A stretch of DNA of 64,000 nucleotides from Magnetospirillum sp. (GTDB lineage: Bacteria; Pseudomonadota; Alphaproteobacteria; CACIAM-22H2). The DNA is taken from the NCBI GenBank assembly GCA_027532905.1, contig JAPZUA010000006.1, forward strand, positions 1 to 64,000, in the 5' to 3' direction. Both the position numbers and the translations under genes were made by a program. Every line of letters begins with the position of its first letter. Position 1 is the first letter of the stretch. Below the pieces are notes generated by a model. That model saw only the letters and a program-made list of their open reading frames with translations. It was not told the DNA's origin and did not search any database. Of the stretch, positions 1 to 9,814 are shown piece by piece.

Positions 1-139
1 AATGGTGATGCCGGGCGACAACGTGTCGATGGAAGTGACGCTGATTGCGCCCATCGCCATGGACGAAGGCCTGCGCTTCGCGATCCGCGAAGGCGGCCGC
101 ACCGTCGGTGCCGGCGTCGTCGCTTCGATCATCAAGTAA
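1..139 (+). CDS. tuf: Elongation factor Tu, C-terminal end (partial)
   Basis: This is the last 45 codons of EF-Tu, cut by the window edge; whole codons begin at base 2 and the TAA ends at 139. The visible peptide opens [12 protein letters not shown] and closes with [12 protein letters not shown], the highly conserved end of domain 3, which contacts aminoacyl-tRNA. EF-Tu is the GTPase that delivers aminoacyl-tRNA to the ribosome. Its position just before rpsJ is the usual alphaproteobacterial str-S10 junction (fusA-tuf-rpsJ), so rpsL, rpsG and fusA probably lie just outside. Confidence 0.97.
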   Translation, partial: MVMPGDNVSMEVTLIAPIAMDEGLRFAIREGGRTVGAGVVASIIK

Positions 140-155
140 GACAAAGACGCTTAGG

Positions 156-190
156 TCCGCGCGGTTCCGATCTTCGGATCCGCGCGGTTC
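156..190 (+). repeat. 12-bp direct repeat in the tuf-rpsJ spacer
   Basis: The 70-nt tuf-rpsJ spacer has two identical copies of TCCGCGCGGTTC at 156-167 and 179-190. They are separated by 11 nt that can fold as a small hairpin (CCGA..TCGG). The core CCGCGCGG is itself palindromic, so several hairpins are possible in the mRNA. No T-run follows, so it does not look like a terminator. It may be a structured leader or processing site for the S10 operon (inference). Confidence 0.5.
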
Positions 191-209
191 TTCGCGACAG
201 GAAAACAAA

Positions 210-518
210 ATGGTCAGTCAAAGCATTCGCATCCGGCTGAAGGCGTTCGACCATCGCGTCCTCGATCAATCGACGGGCGAGATTGTCAGCACCGCCAAGC
301 GCACGGGCGCCCAGGTTCGCGGGCCGATCCCGCTGCCGACGCGCATCGAGCGCTTCACGGTCAACCGCAGCCCGCATATCGACAAGGAAAGCCGCGAGCA
401 GTTCGAAATCCGGACGCATCGTCGCCTCCTCGACATCGTCGACCCCACGCCGCAAACGGTGGACGCGCTGATGAAGCTCGACCTCGCCGCCGGCGTGGAC
501 GTCGAGATCAAGCTTTAA
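210..518 (+). CDS. rpsJ: 30S ribosomal protein S10
   Basis: S10, 102 aa, is in the head of the small subunit; in E. coli it also partners NusB in antitermination. The peptide contains [14 protein letters not shown] near the N-terminus and the conserved GPIPLPT loop. The ATG at 210 is chosen because it gives the family length and N-terminus; upstream codons open in this frame belong to the spacer. It is the first gene of the S10 cluster and ends 16 nt before rplC. Confidence 0.98.
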   Translation: MVSQSIRIRLKAFDHRVLDQSTGEIVSTAKRTGAQVRGPIPLPTRIERFTVNRSPHIDKESREQFEIRTHRRLLDIVDPTPQTVDALMKLDLAAGVDVEIKL

Positions 519-534
519 GCCCGGGAACACGAAC

Positions 535-1227
535 ATGACGACGCGCACAGGCGTTATCGCTCGCAAGGTCGGAATGACCCGCCTCTTCACCGAAGAGGGC
601 AGCCACGTCCCCGTGACGGTGCTGAAGGTCGATCAGTGCCAGGTCGTGGCCGTGCGCACGGCTGAGAAGGACGGCTACACCGCCCTGCAGCTCGGCGTCG
701 GCAAGGCCAAGGTCAAGAATGTCGGCAAGCCGCTGCGCGGCCACTTCGCCAAGGCGAAGATCGAGCCCAAGCGCAAGCTCGCCGAATTCCGCGTGCCGGC
801 CGACAAGCTGCTCGAAGTGGGTGCTGAAATCGGCGCCGACCATTTCGTCGCGGGCCAGTTCGTCGACGTGGCCGGTTCCACGACCGGCAAGGGCTTCCAG
901 GGCGTCATGAAGCGCTGGAACTTCGCCGGTCTCGAAGCCTCGCACGGCGTGTCGGTCAGCCACCGTAGCCACGGTTCGACCGGTCAGCGCCAGGATCCCG
1001 GCCGCACGTTCAAGGGCAAGAAGATGGCCGGCCACATGGGGACCGCGCGCATCACCACGCAGAACCTCAAGGTCGTCGCCACCGACGCCGACAAGGGTCT
1101 GATCATGGTGCGCGGCTCGGTTCCCGGCCAGGCCGGTTCGTTCGTGTTTGTCAGCGACGCAGTCAAGCGCAAGCTGCCGAAGGAAGCGCCGCAACCGGCG
1201 GGCCTTCGTAAAGCGGCTGCGGCCTGA
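535..1227 (+). CDS. rplC: 50S ribosomal protein L3
   Basis: L3, 230 aa, is an early-assembly large-subunit protein that reaches toward the peptidyl-transferase centre. It opens with the typical [13 protein letters not shown] and contains the conserved [19 protein letters not shown] stretch, whose Gln is the usual PrmB methylation target. The protein is about 20 residues longer than in E. coli, with an Ala/Lys-rich tail (KAAAA) common in alphaproteobacteria. rplD follows 18 nt later. Confidence 0.98.
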   Translation: MTTRTGVIARKVGMTRLFTEEGSHVPVTVLKVDQCQVVAVRTAEKDGYTALQLGVGKAKVKNVGKPLRGHFAKAKIEPKRKLAEFRVPADKLLEVGAEIGADHFVAGQFVDVAGSTTGKGFQGVMKRWNFAGLEASHGVSVSHRSHGSTGQRQDPGRTFKGKKMAGHMGTARITTQNLKVVATDADKGLIMVRGSVPGQAGSFVFVSDAVKRKLPKEAPQPAGLRKAAAA

Positions 1228-1245
1228 AGGTAAGGAACGTTTCCG

Positions 1246-1866
1246 ATGAAGATCGCAGTCAAAACCCTCGACAACGGCCAAGCCGGCGAAATCGACCTCG
1301 CCGACGACGTGTTCGGCCTGCCGTCGCGGCCCGACATTCTGGCCCGCATGGTGCGCTACCAGCTCGCCAAGCGCCGCGCCGGCACGCACGACACCAAGGA
1401 AATCGGCGAAGTCTCGGGCAGCGGCAAGCGCCCGTGGGCGCAGAAGGGCTCGGGGCGCGCGCGCCAGGGCTCCAAGCGCTCGCCGCAATGGCGCCACGGC
1501 GCCATCATCTTCGGGCCGACGCCGCGCAGCCATGCGCACGACCTGCCCAAGAAGGTCCGTGCATTGGCGCTGAAGTCGGCGCTGTCGGCCAAGCAGGCCG
1601 AAGGCAAGCTCATCGTGCTCGACACGGTGAAGCTGTCTGCGCCGAAGACCAAGGAGCTCGCCGCGCGCTTCAAGAAGATGGGCATCGCTTCGGCGCTGTT
1701 CGTCGATGGTGCGGCACTCGACGAAAACTTCGCCAAGGCCGCGCGCAACATTCCGCACATCGACGTGCTGCCGCAGCAGGGTGCGAACGTGTACGACATT
1801 CTTCGCCGCGACACGCTCGTGCTCACGCGCGACGCCGTCGCCGCTTTGCAGGAGCGCCTGAAGTGA
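1246..1866 (+). CDS. rplD: 50S ribosomal protein L4
   Basis: L4, 206 aa, binds 23S rRNA early in assembly and lines the peptide exit tunnel through its extended loop. That loop is recognised by [19 protein letters not shown] around residues 65-85. In E. coli L4 represses its own S10 operon by binding the mRNA leader; whether the leader here responds is not known. Its TGA stop overlaps the GTG start of rplW, so the two are probably translationally coupled. Confidence 0.98.
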   Translation: MKIAVKTLDNGQAGEIDLADDVFGLPSRPDILARMVRYQLAKRRAGTHDTKEIGEVSGSGKRPWAQKGSGRARQGSKRSPQWRHGAIIFGPTPRSHAHDLPKKVRALALKSALSAKQAEGKLIVLDTVKLSAPKTKELAARFKKMGIASALFVDGAALDENFAKAARNIPHIDVLPQQGANVYDILRRDTLVLTRDAVAALQERLK

Positions 1867-2180
1867 GCAAGGCCAAGGCAACAGTCTATCCGAAGGAAAC
1901 GCTGTACGGCGTGATCCTCGCCCCCGTGATCACCGAAAAGGCGACGCGCGGGTCCGAATTCAACCAGGTGACTTTCAAGGTTCGCGACGACGCGTCCAAG
2001 CCGCTGATCAAGGCCGCGGTCGAGACGCTGTTTTCGGTCAAGGTCAAGGCCGTCAACACGCTCGTCGTCAAGGGCAAGACCAAGCGCTTCAAGGGCATTC
2101 CCGGGAAGCGCTCGGACTGGAAGAAAGCCGTCGTGACGCTGGCCGCCGGCCAGACGATCGACGTCACCGCGAGCCTCTGA
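1863..2180 (+). CDS. rplW: 50S ribosomal protein L23
   Basis: L23, 105 aa, sits at the mouth of the exit tunnel and is the docking site for trigger factor and SRP. Recognised by [15 protein letters not shown] near the N-terminus and [14 protein letters not shown] in the rRNA-binding half. The GTG at 1863 overlaps the rplD stop (GTGA) and gives the family length. Open codons further upstream in this frame are the shadow of rplD. rplB follows 13 nt later. Confidence 0.97.
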   Translation: MSKAKATVYPKETLYGVILAPVITEKATRGSEFNQVTFKVRDDASKPLIKAAVETLFSVKVKAVNTLVVKGKTKRFKGIPGKRSDWKKAVVTLAAGQTIDVTASL

Positions 2181-2193
2181 CGGAGATCGGGAC

Positions 2194-3021
2194 ATGGCTC
2201 TCAAACATTTCAAACCCAAGACCCCCGGCCTGCGCCAGCTCGTGCTGGTCGACCGTACCGGTCTGTGGAAGGGCGAACCGCACAAGCCGCTGGTCGAAGG
2301 TTCGGCCAAGACGGGCGGGCGCAACAATCTCGGCCGCATCACCACGCGCCATCACGGCGGCGGTGCGCGCAAGAAGTATCGCATCGTCGACTTCAAGCGC
2401 AAAAAGCACGACATGGAAGCGACCGTGGACCGGATCGAATACGATCCGAACCGCACCGCCTACATCGCGCTCGTGACCTACACCGACGGCGAGAAGGCCT
2501 ACATCCTGGCGCCACAGCGTCTTGCCGCTGGCGACAAGGTCGTCTCGGGCGAGAAGGCCGACATCAAGCCGGGCAATGCGCTGCCGCTGCGCGCCATTCC
2601 GGTCGGCACGGTCGTGCACAATGTCGAGCTCAAGAGTGGTCGCGGCGGCCAGATGGCACGTTCGGCCGGCACGTATGTGCAGCTCGTGGGCAAGGACGCA
2701 GGCTACGCCATTCTGCGTCTGTCGTCGGGTGAACTGCGCAAGGTCTCGGCCGAGTGCTGGGCCTCGATCGGTGCGGTTTCGAACCCGGACCAGCAGAACG
2801 TCAAGATCGGCAAGGCCGGTCGCTCGCGCTGGATGGGCATCCGCCCGACCGTGCGCGGCACCGCCATGAACCCGATCGACCACCCGCACGGCGGCGGCGA
2901 AGGCCGCACCAAAGGCGGGCGTCACCCGGTTACCCCGTGGGGTCAGCCGACCAAGGGTTACAAGACCCGCCACAACAAGTCGACGGACAAGATGATCGTC
3001 CGTCGTCGCAACGCCAAGTAA
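2194..3021 (+). CDS. rplB: 50S ribosomal protein L2
   Basis: L2, 275 aa, is one of the most conserved ribosomal proteins. It is needed for subunit association and peptidyl-transferase activity. The protein starts [15 protein letters not shown] and carries [19 protein letters not shown] near the C-terminus; the His in HPHGGGEG is the functionally important histidine. Full length. It is preceded by a GGAG Shine-Dalgarno (near 2182) and followed by rpsS after 11 nt. Confidence 0.99.
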   Translation: MALKHFKPKTPGLRQLVLVDRTGLWKGEPHKPLVEGSAKTGGRNNLGRITTRHHGGGARKKYRIVDFKRKKHDMEATVDRIEYDPNRTAYIALVTYTDGEKAYILAPQRLAAGDKVVSGEKADIKPGNALPLRAIPVGTVVHNVELKSGRGGQMARSAGTYVQLVGKDAGYAILRLSSGELRKVSAECWASIGAVSNPDQQNVKIGKAGRSRWMGIRPTVRGTAMNPIDHPHGGGEGRTKGGRHPVTPWGQPTKGYKTRHNKSTDKMIVRRRNAK

Positions 3022-3032
3022 CGGAGGCCTTC

Positions 3033-3323
3033 GTGGCTCGCGCTGTTTGGAAGGGTCCCTTCGTCGACGGGTACCTGCTTAAGAAGGCGGAAAAGTCCCG
3101 CGCGTCGGGGCGCAACGAGATCATCAAGATCTGGGCGCGCCGTTCGACCGTTCTTCCGCAATTCGTCGGTCTGACGTTCGGCGTCTATAACGGGCACAAG
3201 TTCCTGCCCGTTCTGGTCACCGAAAACATGGTCGGCCACAAATTCGGCGAATTCTCGCCCACGCGCACCTTCTCGGGCCATACGGCCACGGGCGGCGGCG
3301 ACAAGTCGGCCGAGAGGAAGTGA
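3033..3323 (+). CDS. rpsS: 30S ribosomal protein S19
   Basis: S19, 96 aa, is in the small-subunit head and forms a complex with S13 near the A-site tRNA. It shows the conserved [15 protein letters not shown] start and the PTRTFSGHT end. A GTG start at 3033 is chosen, preceded by ACGGAGG at 3021-3027; it gives the family N-terminus (ARAVWKGPF). The frame is open upstream only as a shadow of rplB. The stop is one base before the rplV start. Confidence 0.97.
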   Translation: MARAVWKGPFVDGYLLKKAEKSRASGRNEIIKIWARRSTVLPQFVGLTFGVYNGHKFLPVLVTENMVGHKFGEFSPTRTFSGHTATGGGDKSAERK

Positions 3324-3324
3324 C

Positions 3325-3744
3325 ATGAGCAAGCCCGCCCATCCGCGCCCCTTGAAGGACAACGAAGCGCGCGCGATCCTGCGCTCGGTGCGCATTTCGC
3401 CGCAGAAGCTCAATCTTGTCGCCGAGACGATCCGCGGCAAGACGGCGTCGGCAGCGTTGGCCGAGCTCACCTTCTCCAAGCGCCGCATCGCGGTGCAGGT
3501 CAAGAAGGTGCTGCAGTCGGCGATCGCGAACGCCGAAAACAACCACCAGCTCGACGTCGATCGCCTGATCGTCGCCGAAGCCCATGTCGGCAAGTCGTTC
3601 CAGCTGCGCCGGTTCCACGCGCGCGGCCGCGGCAAGTCGGCGTCCGTCGTGAAGCCGTTCAGCCATCTGACGGTCGTCGTGCGCGAGCGCGACGACAAGA
3701 AGAAGGCCGATGCAGGCAAAAACGGCGCGGCCAAAGCGGCCTGA
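3325..3744 (+). CDS. rplV: 50S ribosomal protein L22
   Basis: L22, 139 aa, contacts all 23S rRNA domains; its beta hairpin lines the exit tunnel next to L4 and is a known site of macrolide resistance. Seen here: [18 protein letters not shown] and the hairpin region around [10 protein letters not shown]. The N-terminus has about a dozen extra residues and the C-terminus is Lys/Ala-rich ([15 protein letters not shown]), as in other alphaproteobacteria. rpsC starts 10 nt downstream after a GAGGAG site. Confidence 0.97.
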   Translation: MSKPAHPRPLKDNEARAILRSVRISPQKLNLVAETIRGKTASAALAELTFSKRRIAVQVKKVLQSAIANAENNHQLDVDRLIVAEAHVGKSFQLRRFHARGRGKSASVVKPFSHLTVVVRERDDKKKADAGKNGAAKAA

Positions 3745-3754
3745 GGAGCAAACG

Positions 3755-4432
3755 ATGGGTCAGAAAATCAATCCGATCGGCTTGCGTGTGGGCATCAACC
3801 GCACGTGGGATTCGCGCTGGTTCGCGGACGCGGCCTATGCCCGCCTGCTGCACGAAGATCTGCGTCTGCGCGTTTGGCTGCAGGAAAAGCTCCTGCAGGC
3901 CGGCCTGAGCCGCGTCGTCATCGAGCGTCCGGCCAAGAAGGCGCGCATCACGCTGCATACGGCGCGTCCGGGCGTGGTCATCGGCAAGAAGGGTGCGGAC
4001 ATCGAAAAGCTGCGCTCGGAAGTGGCGAAGCTCACGAAGGCCGAAGTCAGCCTCAACATCGTCGAAATCCGCAAGCCCGAGATCGACGCCAAGCTGATCG
4101 CCGAGAACATCGCCCAGCAGCTTGAGCGCCGCGTGGCGTTCCGCCGTGCGATGAAGCGCTCGGTGCAGTCGGCGATGCGTCTGGGCGCTCTCGGCATCCG
4201 GATCAACTGCTCGGGCCGTCTGGGCGGGGCGGAAATCGCGCGCATCGAGTGGTATCGCGAAGGTCGCGTGCCGCTGCACACGCTGCGCGCCGACATCGAT
4301 TTCGGCACGGCCACGGCCAAGACCAACTACGGCACCTGCGGCGTCAAAGTGTGGGTGTTCAAGGGCGAGATCCTGGCGCACGACCCGATGGCGCAAGACA
4401 AGCGCGCCATGGAACAGCAGCCGGCCCGCTAA
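3755..4432 (+). CDS. rpsC: 30S ribosomal protein S3
   Basis: S3, 225 aa, forms part of the mRNA entry channel and its helicase activity. It begins [16 protein letters not shown] and has the KH-domain signature [17 protein letters not shown] around residue 70. The S3 C-terminal domain ([18 protein letters not shown]) is intact. The ATG at 3755 is preferred over an in-frame ATG 15 codons upstream because of the conserved MGQK start and the GAGGAG site just before it. Confidence 0.98.
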   Translation: MGQKINPIGLRVGINRTWDSRWFADAAYARLLHEDLRLRVWLQEKLLQAGLSRVVIERPAKKARITLHTARPGVVIGKKGADIEKLRSEVAKLTKAEVSLNIVEIRKPEIDAKLIAENIAQQLERRVAFRRAMKRSVQSAMRLGALGIRINCSGRLGGAEIARIEWYREGRVPLHTLRADIDFGTATAKTNYGTCGVKVWVFKGEILAHDPMAQDKRAMEQQPAR

Positions 4433-4456
4433 GCTTACAAAGACGGATCAAACAAC

Positions 4457-4876
4457 ATGCTTTCCCCAAAGCGCACCAAGTACCGCAAGGCGCACAAAGG
4501 CCGCATCCACGGCAACGCCAAGGGCGGCTTCACGCTGAACTTCGGCGCCTACGGCCTCAAGGCGCTGGAACCCCAGCGCGTCACGGCCCGCCAGATCGAA
4601 GCGGCCCGCCGCACGATCACGCGCCATCTGAAGCGCGCCGGCCGCGTGTGGATCCGTGTTTTCCCGGACGTGCCGGTGTCGAAGAAGCCCGCCGAAGTGC
4701 GCATGGGCTCTGGCAAGGGCAGCCCGGAATTCTGGGTGGTGCGCGTCAATCCGGGCCGCATCCTGTTCGAGATCGACGGCGTGCCGAAGGCGATCGCTTC
4801 CGAAGCGTTCGAACTGGCTGCCGCCAAGCTGCCGATCAAGACGCGCATGGTGGTGCGTCTGGGCGAAGAGGGCTAA
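4457..4876 (+). CDS. rplP: 50S ribosomal protein L16
   Basis: L16, 139 aa, organises the A-site side of the large subunit and contacts tRNA. The peptide begins [16 protein letters not shown] and contains [16 protein letters not shown] and [13 protein letters not shown], all family hallmarks. Full length. rpmC begins 5 nt after its stop, so the two are almost certainly co-translated. Confidence 0.98.
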   Translation: MLSPKRTKYRKAHKGRIHGNAKGGFTLNFGAYGLKALEPQRVTARQIEAARRTITRHLKRAGRVWIRVFPDVPVSKKPAEVRMGSGKGSPEFWVVRVNPGRILFEIDGVPKAIASEAFELAAAKLPIKTRMVVRLGEEG

Positions 4877-4881
4877 CGACC

Positions 4882-5094
4882 ATGACCAAGGTTGCCGACA
4901 TCCGCGGGAAGACCGACGACCAGCTGAAGGATCAGCTCGTCGACCTGCGCAAGGAACAGTTCAATCTGCGTTTCCAGAAGGCCTCCGGCCAGCTCGAGAA
5001 CGTCGCGCGTGTGCGCGCCGTGCGCCGCGACATCGCGCGCATCGAGACGGTTGTGGGCGAACGTCGGCGCAAGCCGGCATCCGCCAAAGCCTGA
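4882..5094 (+). CDS. rpmC: 50S ribosomal protein L29
   Basis: L29, 70 aa, is a small helical protein near the exit tunnel, next to L23. Recognised by [20 protein letters not shown] followed by [15 protein letters not shown]. The ATG at 4882 lies 5 nt after the rplP stop; longer in-frame extensions are shadow sequence of rplP. It belongs to the usual L16-L29-S17 trio. Confidence 0.97.
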   Translation: MTKVADIRGKTDDQLKDQLVDLRKEQFNLRFQKASGQLENVARVRAVRRDIARIETVVGERRRKPASAKA

Positions 5095-5114
5095 GCCCCG
5101 GAGGATAACCGAAA

Positions 5115-5357
5115 ATGCCCCGCCGCATCCTGCAAGGTACCGTCACCAGCGACGCCATGGACAAGACCATCACGGTCAAGGTCGAGCGCCGCATGATGCA
5201 CCCTGTCTACAAGAAGTTCATCGTGCGCTCGAAGAAGTACCTTGCGCACGACGAAACGAACCGCGCCAAAGAGGGCGACAACGTCAAGATCCGCGAATGC
5301 CGGCCGATTTCCAAGCGCAAGCGCTGGGAAATCGTGACCGAAGACGCGGCATCCTGA
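5115..5357 (+). CDS. rpsQ: 30S ribosomal protein S17
   Basis: S17, 80 aa, is a primary 16S rRNA-binding OB-fold protein. The sequence [21 protein letters not shown] and the later [20 protein letters not shown] are diagnostic. A GGAGGAT site lies about 12 nt before the ATG. Full length for the family. rplN follows after a 23-nt spacer with its own GGAGG. Confidence 0.98.
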   Translation: MPRRILQGTVTSDAMDKTITVKVERRMMHPVYKKFIVRSKKYLAHDETNRAKEGDNVKIRECRPISKRKRWEIVTEDAAS

Positions 5358-5380
5358 ACAGCGCCCGGAGGATTTGAACA

Positions 5381-5749
5381 ATGATCCAGATGCGCACAAA
5401 TCTGGAAGTCGCGGACAACTCTGGCGCACGTCGCGTCCAGTGCATCAAGGTCCTCGGCGGTTCCATGCGCAAGACCGCGACGATCGGCGATGTCATCGTC
5501 GTGTCGATCAAGGAAGCCATCCCGCGCGGCCGCGTGAAGAAGGGCGACGTGCACAAGGCGGTGATCGTGCGGACCTCGAAAGAGATCCGCCGCGCCGACG
5601 GCTCGTCCGTCCGCTTCGACCGCAACGCGGCCGTGCTGATCAACAAAGAAGGCGAGCCCATCGGGACCCGCATCTTCGGACCCGTCACGCGCGAACTGCG
5701 CGGCAAGGGCTACATGAAGATCATCTCGCTGGCACCGGAGGTGCTGTAA
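5381..5749 (+). CDS. rplN: 50S ribosomal protein L14
   Basis: L14, 122 aa, lies at the subunit interface, where it forms bridges with 16S rRNA and binds the silencing factor RsfS. Recognised by [21 protein letters not shown] at the start and [17 protein letters not shown] near the end. The length is exactly that of most bacteria. Its TAA shares the last A with the ATG of rplX (TAATG), indicating translational coupling. Confidence 0.98.
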   Translation: MIQMRTNLEVADNSGARRVQCIKVLGGSMRKTATIGDVIVVSIKEAIPRGRVKKGDVHKAVIVRTSKEIRRADGSSVRFDRNAAVLINKEGEPIGTRIFGPVTRELRGKGYMKIISLAPEVL

Positions 5750-6069
5750 TGGCCGTGAAGCTGAAGGTCCGGAAAGACGACGAAGTCGTCGTCATCACGG
5801 GCCGCGACAAGGGCAAGTCGGGCAAGATCATCCGCGTGATCCCGGACGAAATGCGTGTGGTCGTGCAGGGCGTGAACATGGTCAAGCGCCATACGCGTCC
5901 CACGCAGGGCAAGGCCGGCGGCATCGTGGAAAAGGAAGCTCCGATCCACGTGTCGAACGTCGCCCACATGGACCCCAAGGACCGCAAGCCGACCAAGGTC
6001 GGCTACAAAACCGTCGACGGCGCCAAGCTCCGCTTTGCGCGCAAGTCCGGCGAAACCATCGATCGGTGA
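5749..6069 (+). CDS. rplX: 50S ribosomal protein L24
   Basis: L24, 106 aa, is an assembly-initiator protein of the large subunit with a KOW motif ([18 protein letters not shown] at about residues 11-28). The ATG at 5749 shares one base with the rplN stop. Upstream open codons in this frame are a shadow of rplN. Its TGA overlaps a GTG start for rplE. Confidence 0.97.
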   Translation: MAVKLKVRKDDEVVVITGRDKGKSGKIIRVIPDEMRVVVQGVNMVKRHTRPTQGKAGGIVEKEAPIHVSNVAHMDPKDRKPTKVGYKTVDGAKLRFARKSGETIDR

Positions 6070-6617
6070 GCGATATGGCAACGCGTCTGCAAGACAACTA
6101 CGACAAGACGATCAAGCCGGCCCTAATGCAGCAATTCGGGTACAAGAGCCCGATGCAGGTGCCCAAGCTCGAAAAGATCGTCGTCAACATGGGCGTGGGC
6201 GAAGCGGCCCACGACGCCAAGAAGCTCGAGGCGGCCGTGGCCGAGCTCGCCGCGATCACGGGCCAGAAGCCCATCGTGATCAAGGCGCGCAAGGCGATCG
6301 CGAACTTCAAGCTGCGCCGCGGCCTGCCGATCGGCGCCAAGGTGACGCTGCGGGGCGCCCGCATGTACGAATTCCTCGACCGTCTGGTGACGATCGCCTT
6401 GCCGCGCGTGCGCGACTTCCGCGGCCTGTCGCCCAAGTCGTTCGACGGGCGCGGCAACTACTCGCTCGGCATCAAAGAGCAGATCGTGTTCCCCGAGATC
6501 AACTACGACCGCATCGACCAGGTGCGCGGCATGGACATCATCATCGTAACGACGGCGAAGACGAACGACGAAGCCAAGGCGCTTCTGAAGTCGTTCGACA
6601 TGCCGTTCTACAACTGA
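6066..6617 (+). CDS. rplE: 50S ribosomal protein L5
   Basis: L5, 183 aa from this start, binds 5S rRNA together with L18 and L25 and touches P-site tRNA. It shows [19 protein letters not shown] and [20 protein letters not shown]. Two starts are possible: the GTG at 6066, which overlaps the rplX stop, and an ATG at 6075 giving 180 aa, closer to the E. coli length. The overlap start was kept, but the ATG is equally plausible because neither has a strong ribosome site. Confidence 0.95.
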   Translation: MSDMATRLQDNYDKTIKPALMQQFGYKSPMQVPKLEKIVVNMGVGEAAHDAKKLEAAVAELAAITGQKPIVIKARKAIANFKLRRGLPIGAKVTLRGARMYEFLDRLVTIALPRVRDFRGLSPKSFDGRGNYSLGIKEQIVFPEINYDRIDQVRGMDIIIVTTAKTNDEAKALLKSFDMPFYN

Positions 6618-6634
6618 CGAGGGCTGAGAGCCAC

Positions 6635-6940
6635 ATGGCCAAGAAGAGTTCCGTCGAGAAGAACAAGCGCCGCGAGCGCATGGCGAAGCAGTTCGCCGGC
6701 AAGCGCGCGCGCCTGAAGGCGACCGCGATCGACGAGTCGCTGTCGCCGGAGGAGCGCTTCGAAGCGCGCCTCAAACTCGCCGAATTGCCGCGCAATTCGG
6801 CCCCCACCCGCGTGCGTCTGCGCTGCGAACTCACGGGCCGCTCGCGCGGGAACTACCGCAAATTCAAGCTCTGCCGCATCAAGCTGCGCGAATTGGCCTC
6901 GATCGGCCAGATCCCCGGCATGGTCAAGGCGAGCTGGTAA
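6635..6940 (+). CDS. rpsN: 30S ribosomal protein S14 (zinc-free form)
   Basis: S14, 101 aa, is in the small-subunit head. It begins [20 protein letters not shown] and ends [19 protein letters not shown]. The CxxC pairs of the short zinc-binding S14 paralogue are absent, so this is the long Zn-independent form typical of proteobacteria. The ATG at 6635 matches the family start; further open codons upstream are shadows of rplE. Confidence 0.98.
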   Translation: MAKKSSVEKNKRRERMAKQFAGKRARLKATAIDESLSPEERFEARLKLAELPRNSAPTRVRLRCELTGRSRGNYRKFKLCRIKLRELASIGQIPGMVKASW

Positions 6941-6962
6941 GGCATAAGGAAGGATTACGGAC

Positions 6963-7361
6963 ATGGCGATGAGCGATCCCCTCGGCGATATGCTTTCGCG
7001 CATCCGCAACGCACAGACGCAGCGCCGGACGGCAGTCGACGTCCCGGCTTCGAAGCTGCGCAAGAGCGTGCTGGATGTGCTGGAGCGCGAAGGCTACATT
7101 CGCGGCTACGCGGTCGTCGACCGCAAGCTGGCGACGCCCGAACTTTCGGTCGAGCTGAAGTACCACGAAGGCGAACCGGTCATCAAAGAGATCGCGCGCG
7201 TCTCCAAGCCAGGCCGTCGCGTCTACGCGAAGATCCGCGATCTGCCGAAATTCTACGGCGGTCTCGGCATTTCGATCCTGTCGACGCCGCGCGGCGTCAT
7301 GTCGGACAGCGAGGCTCGCGCCAACAATGTCGGCGGCGAAGTCCTCTGCACCGTATTCTGA
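6963..7361 (+). CDS. rpsH: 30S ribosomal protein S8
   Basis: S8, 132 aa, is a central-domain 16S rRNA binder; in E. coli it is the autogenous repressor of the spc operon, acting at the rplE start. Recognised by [14 protein letters not shown] and the C-terminal [17 protein letters not shown]. An AAGGA site precedes the ATG at 6963. An alternative ATG two codons later would also fit. Confidence 0.98.
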   Translation: MAMSDPLGDMLSRIRNAQTQRRTAVDVPASKLRKSVLDVLEREGYIRGYAVVDRKLATPELSVELKYHEGEPVIKEIARVSKPGRRVYAKIRDLPKFYGGLGISILSTPRGVMSDSEARANNVGGEVLCTVF

Positions 7362-7380
7362 TCGGAAGGCAGGAAACATC

Positions 7381-7917
7381 ATGTCGCGTATCGGCAAAAA
7401 TCCGGTGACTGTGCCTCAGGGCGTCACCGTCGAAGTCAAAGGCCAAGAGGTCGTGGTTGCGGGCAAGACCGGGCGTCGTTCGCTCGTGCTCCATCGCGAG
7501 ATCTCGGCCGCGGTCAAGGACGGCAAGGTCGTGTTCGTGCCGCGCAGCCAGTCGAAGCTGGCGCGTTCGGCGTGGGGCACCTCGCGCGCCCTCGTGGCCA
7601 ACATGGTCAAGGGTGCCCAGGTCGGTTTCGAGCGCAATCTCGAGATCAACGGCGTCGGTTTCCGCGCCGACGTCCAGGGCAAGAACCTTATGCTCAAGAT
7701 CGGGTTCAGCCACGAAATCGCCTTCCCGATCCCGGAAGGTATTGCGATCAAGGTCGGCGAAAAGAACGTGGCGCTCAGCGTCACGGGCGCCGACCGCCAG
7801 CAGGTCGGCCAAGTCGCCGCCGAAATCCGCCAACTGCGTCGCCCCGAGCCCTACAAGGGCAAGGGCATCAAGTACGCCGACGAGACGATCCGTCGCAAAG
7901 AAGGCAAGAAGAAGTAA
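7381..7917 (+). CDS. rplF: 50S ribosomal protein L6
   Basis: L6, 178 aa, lies near the factor-binding site and the sarcin-ricin loop and is made of two related domains. It starts MSRIGKNPVTVPQGV and carries the signature RRPEPYKGKGIKYADE near the C-terminus. The start at 7381 gives the conserved N-terminus; an upstream in-frame ATG at 7327 lies inside rpsH and is rejected. rplR follows after 12 nt. Confidence 0.98.
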   Translation: MSRIGKNPVTVPQGVTVEVKGQEVVVAGKTGRRSLVLHREISAAVKDGKVVFVPRSQSKLARSAWGTSRALVANMVKGAQVGFERNLEINGVGFRADVQGKNLMLKIGFSHEIAFPIPEGIAIKVGEKNVALSVTGADRQQVGQVAAEIRQLRRPEPYKGKGIKYADETIRRKEGKKK

Positions 7918-7929
7918 GGAACCGCACCC

Positions 7930-8292
7930 ATGGACAAGGCAAAGCTCTTGCACGACCGCCGCACGGCGCGGGTGCGGCATTCGCTCCGCGCCAAGGCGGC
8001 GGGTCGCGTGCGTCTCTCGGTGTTCCGCTCGTCGAAGCACATCTATGCGCAAGTCATCGACGATGCGACGGGCATCACGATGGCGGCCGCTTCGAGCGTG
8101 GACAAGGAACTGAAGGGTGCCCTCAAAGGCGGCGCCGACATCGACGCGGCCAAGGCCGTGGGCGTGTTGGTGGCCAAGCGCGCCATCGCCAAGGGCATCA
8201 AGGAAGTCGCCTTCGATCGCGGCGGCTATCGCTATCACGGTCGCATTCGTGCGCTGGCTGACGCCGCGCGCGAAGGCGGTCTGTCGTTCTGA
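7930..8292 (+). CDS. rplR: 50S ribosomal protein L18
   Basis: L18, 120 aa, delivers 5S rRNA to the large subunit with L5. The N-terminal [26 protein letters not shown] and C-terminal [20 protein letters not shown] are typical. Full length. It sits between rplF and rpsE, as in almost all bacteria, with a GGA-rich site before the start. Confidence 0.98.
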   Translation: MDKAKLLHDRRTARVRHSLRAKAAGRVRLSVFRSSKHIYAQVIDDATGITMAAASSVDKELKGALKGGADIDAAKAVGVLVAKRAIAKGIKEVAFDRGGYRYHGRIRALADAAREGGLSF

Positions 8293-8316
8293 TTTCGAAT
8301 TCGAGGAAGGGTTTCC

Positions 8317-8910
8317 ATGGCACGCAAGGGTGGTGAAGGCGAACGCGGTCCCGGCCGCGGCCGTCGCGACGGTCAGGGCGATCGCCCGCGCGATCGCGAC
8401 GAAGCCGAACTCGTCGAAAAGCTCGTCGCCATCAATCGCGTCGCGAAGGTGGTGAAGGGCGGCAAGCGCTTCGGCTTTGCCGCGATCGTCGTCGTCGGCG
8501 ACGGCAAGGGCAAAGTCGGCTACGGCACGGGCAAGGCCCGCGAAGTGCCGGAAGCGATCCGCAAGGCGACCGAATACGCCAAGCGCGCCATGCAGCGCGT
8601 GCCGCTGCGCGAAGGGCGCACGCTGCACCACGATGTGCGCGGCCATTTCGGTGCCGGCCATGTCGTGCTGCGCTCGGCCGAGCCGGGTACCGGCATCATC
8701 GCCGGCGGCCCGATGCGCGCCATTTTCGAAAGCCTCGGGATCCAGGACATCGTCGCCAAGTCGACGGGCACGTCCAACCCGCACAACATGATCAAGGCCA
8801 CGTTCGACGCCTTCACGCGCATGGCGAGCCCGCGCAACGTCGCGGCCAAGCGCGGCAAGAAGATTGCGGACATCGTCGGCCGTCGCGAAACCGACGCGGC
8901 CGCGGCCTGA
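8317..8910 (+). CDS. rpsE: 30S ribosomal protein S5
   Basis: S5, 197 aa, is involved in translational fidelity and the mRNA entry helicase. Recognised by [20 protein letters not shown] and by the second-domain motif [18 protein letters not shown] basic, glycine-rich N-terminal extension (about 27 residues rich in G, R and D) precedes the double-stranded RNA-binding fold, as in other alphaproteobacteria. The AGGAAGG site is 5 nt upstream of the ATG. Confidence 0.98.
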   Translation: MARKGGEGERGPGRGRRDGQGDRPRDRDEAELVEKLVAINRVAKVVKGGKRFGFAAIVVVGDGKGKVGYGTGKAREVPEAIRKATEYAKRAMQRVPLREGRTLHHDVRGHFGAGHVVLRSAEPGTGIIAGGPMRAIFESLGIQDIVAKSTGTSNPHNMIKATFDAFTRMASPRNVAAKRGKKIADIVGRRETDAAAA

Positions 8911-8930
8911 TCCGGTCCAGGAGAGAAACC

Positions 8931-9116
8931 ATGTCCGCCAAGAAGACCGTCACGGTAAAGCAGATCGCCAGCGTCCTCGGCCGCGGTCCCGGCCAGAAGG
9001 AAACGCTGGTCGGTCTCGGCCTCAAGCGGATCGGTGCGGTGCGCACGCTCGAGGACACGCCCTCGGTGCGCGGCATGATCCGCAAAGTGCAGCATTTGGT
9101 GCAGGTCCAGGGCTGA
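8931..9116 (+). CDS. rpmD: 50S ribosomal protein L30
   Basis: L30, 61 aa, is a small single-domain large-subunit protein. Seen motifs: [12 protein letters not shown] and the conserved [21 protein letters not shown] core shortened here to [21 protein letters not shown] lies 7 nt before the ATG. Full length. A 54-nt spacer separates it from rplO. Confidence 0.97.
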   Translation: MSAKKTVTVKQIASVLGRGPGQKETLVGLGLKRIGAVRTLEDTPSVRGMIRKVQHLVQVQG

Positions 9117-9170
9117 GAGTAGAATCTCTCGGCTGACGGCCACGCCCCTTTCGATCGATTGGAACGTCCC

Positions 9171-9734
9171 ATGAAGCTCAACGAAATTCGCGACAACAAG
9201 GGTGCCCGCAAGGGCCGCAAGATTCTCGGCCGCGGCATCGGCTCGGGTCTCGGCAAGACGTCGGGTCGCGGCGGCAAGGGCCAGACCGCACGCTCGGGCG
9301 TGGCGCTGAACGGCTTCGAAGGCGGCCAGACGCCGATCTATCGCCGTCTGCCCAAGCGCGGCTTCAACAACATTTTCCGGCTCGACTACCAGGAAATCAA
9401 CCTGGGCAAGCTGCAGTGGGCGATCGACGAGAAGCGCATTGATGCCTCGAAGCCGATCGACGCCAAGACGCTGGTCGCGGCCGGCATCCTGCGCCGCGAG
9501 TTCGACGGTCTGCGGGTCCTCGGCGACGGCGGCGACGATTTCAAGGCCAAGGTACAGCTGATTGCGCACGGCGCCACGAAGAGTGCGATCGCCGCGGTCG
9601 AAAAGGCCGGCGGCAAGATCGAAATCGTCGAGACCAAGCGCGAAAAGGTCGAGGCGGACAAGGCCAAGAAGCGCGAACGCCAGGCCAAGCGCAAGGCCAA
9701 GGAAGCCAAAAAAGGCGGCGGCAAGGCGGCTTGA
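9171..9734 (+). CDS. rplO: 50S ribosomal protein L15
   Basis: L15, 187 aa, is a late-assembly protein that penetrates the large subunit. It begins [17 protein letters not shown] and contains the glycine-rich segment [19 protein letters not shown] that binds 23S rRNA. The C-terminus carries a long Lys/Ala/Glu extension (residues 155-187) that is longer than in E. coli. The ATG at 9171 is chosen for the conserved start; a TTG four codons upstream is rejected. Confidence 0.97.
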   Translation: MKLNEIRDNKGARKGRKILGRGIGSGLGKTSGRGGKGQTARSGVALNGFEGGQTPIYRRLPKRGFNNIFRLDYQEINLGKLQWAIDEKRIDASKPIDAKTLVAAGILRREFDGLRVLGDGGDDFKAKVQLIAHGATKSAIAAVEKAGGKIEIVETKREKVEADKAKKRERQAKRKAKEAKKGGGKAA

Positions 9735-9814
9735 TTCGCCCGTCGTTGCGTCCCTAAATCGGCAGGGTCCGGGCAGGGCTTGCGGCAAACGGATCGGAAA
9801 GAGGCGTTGGGCGG

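Noticed and set aside
508-1881. Long minus-strand open frame opposite rplC and rplD
   Set aside because: It is the antisense shadow of two clear ribosomal protein genes and arises from high GC at third codon positions.
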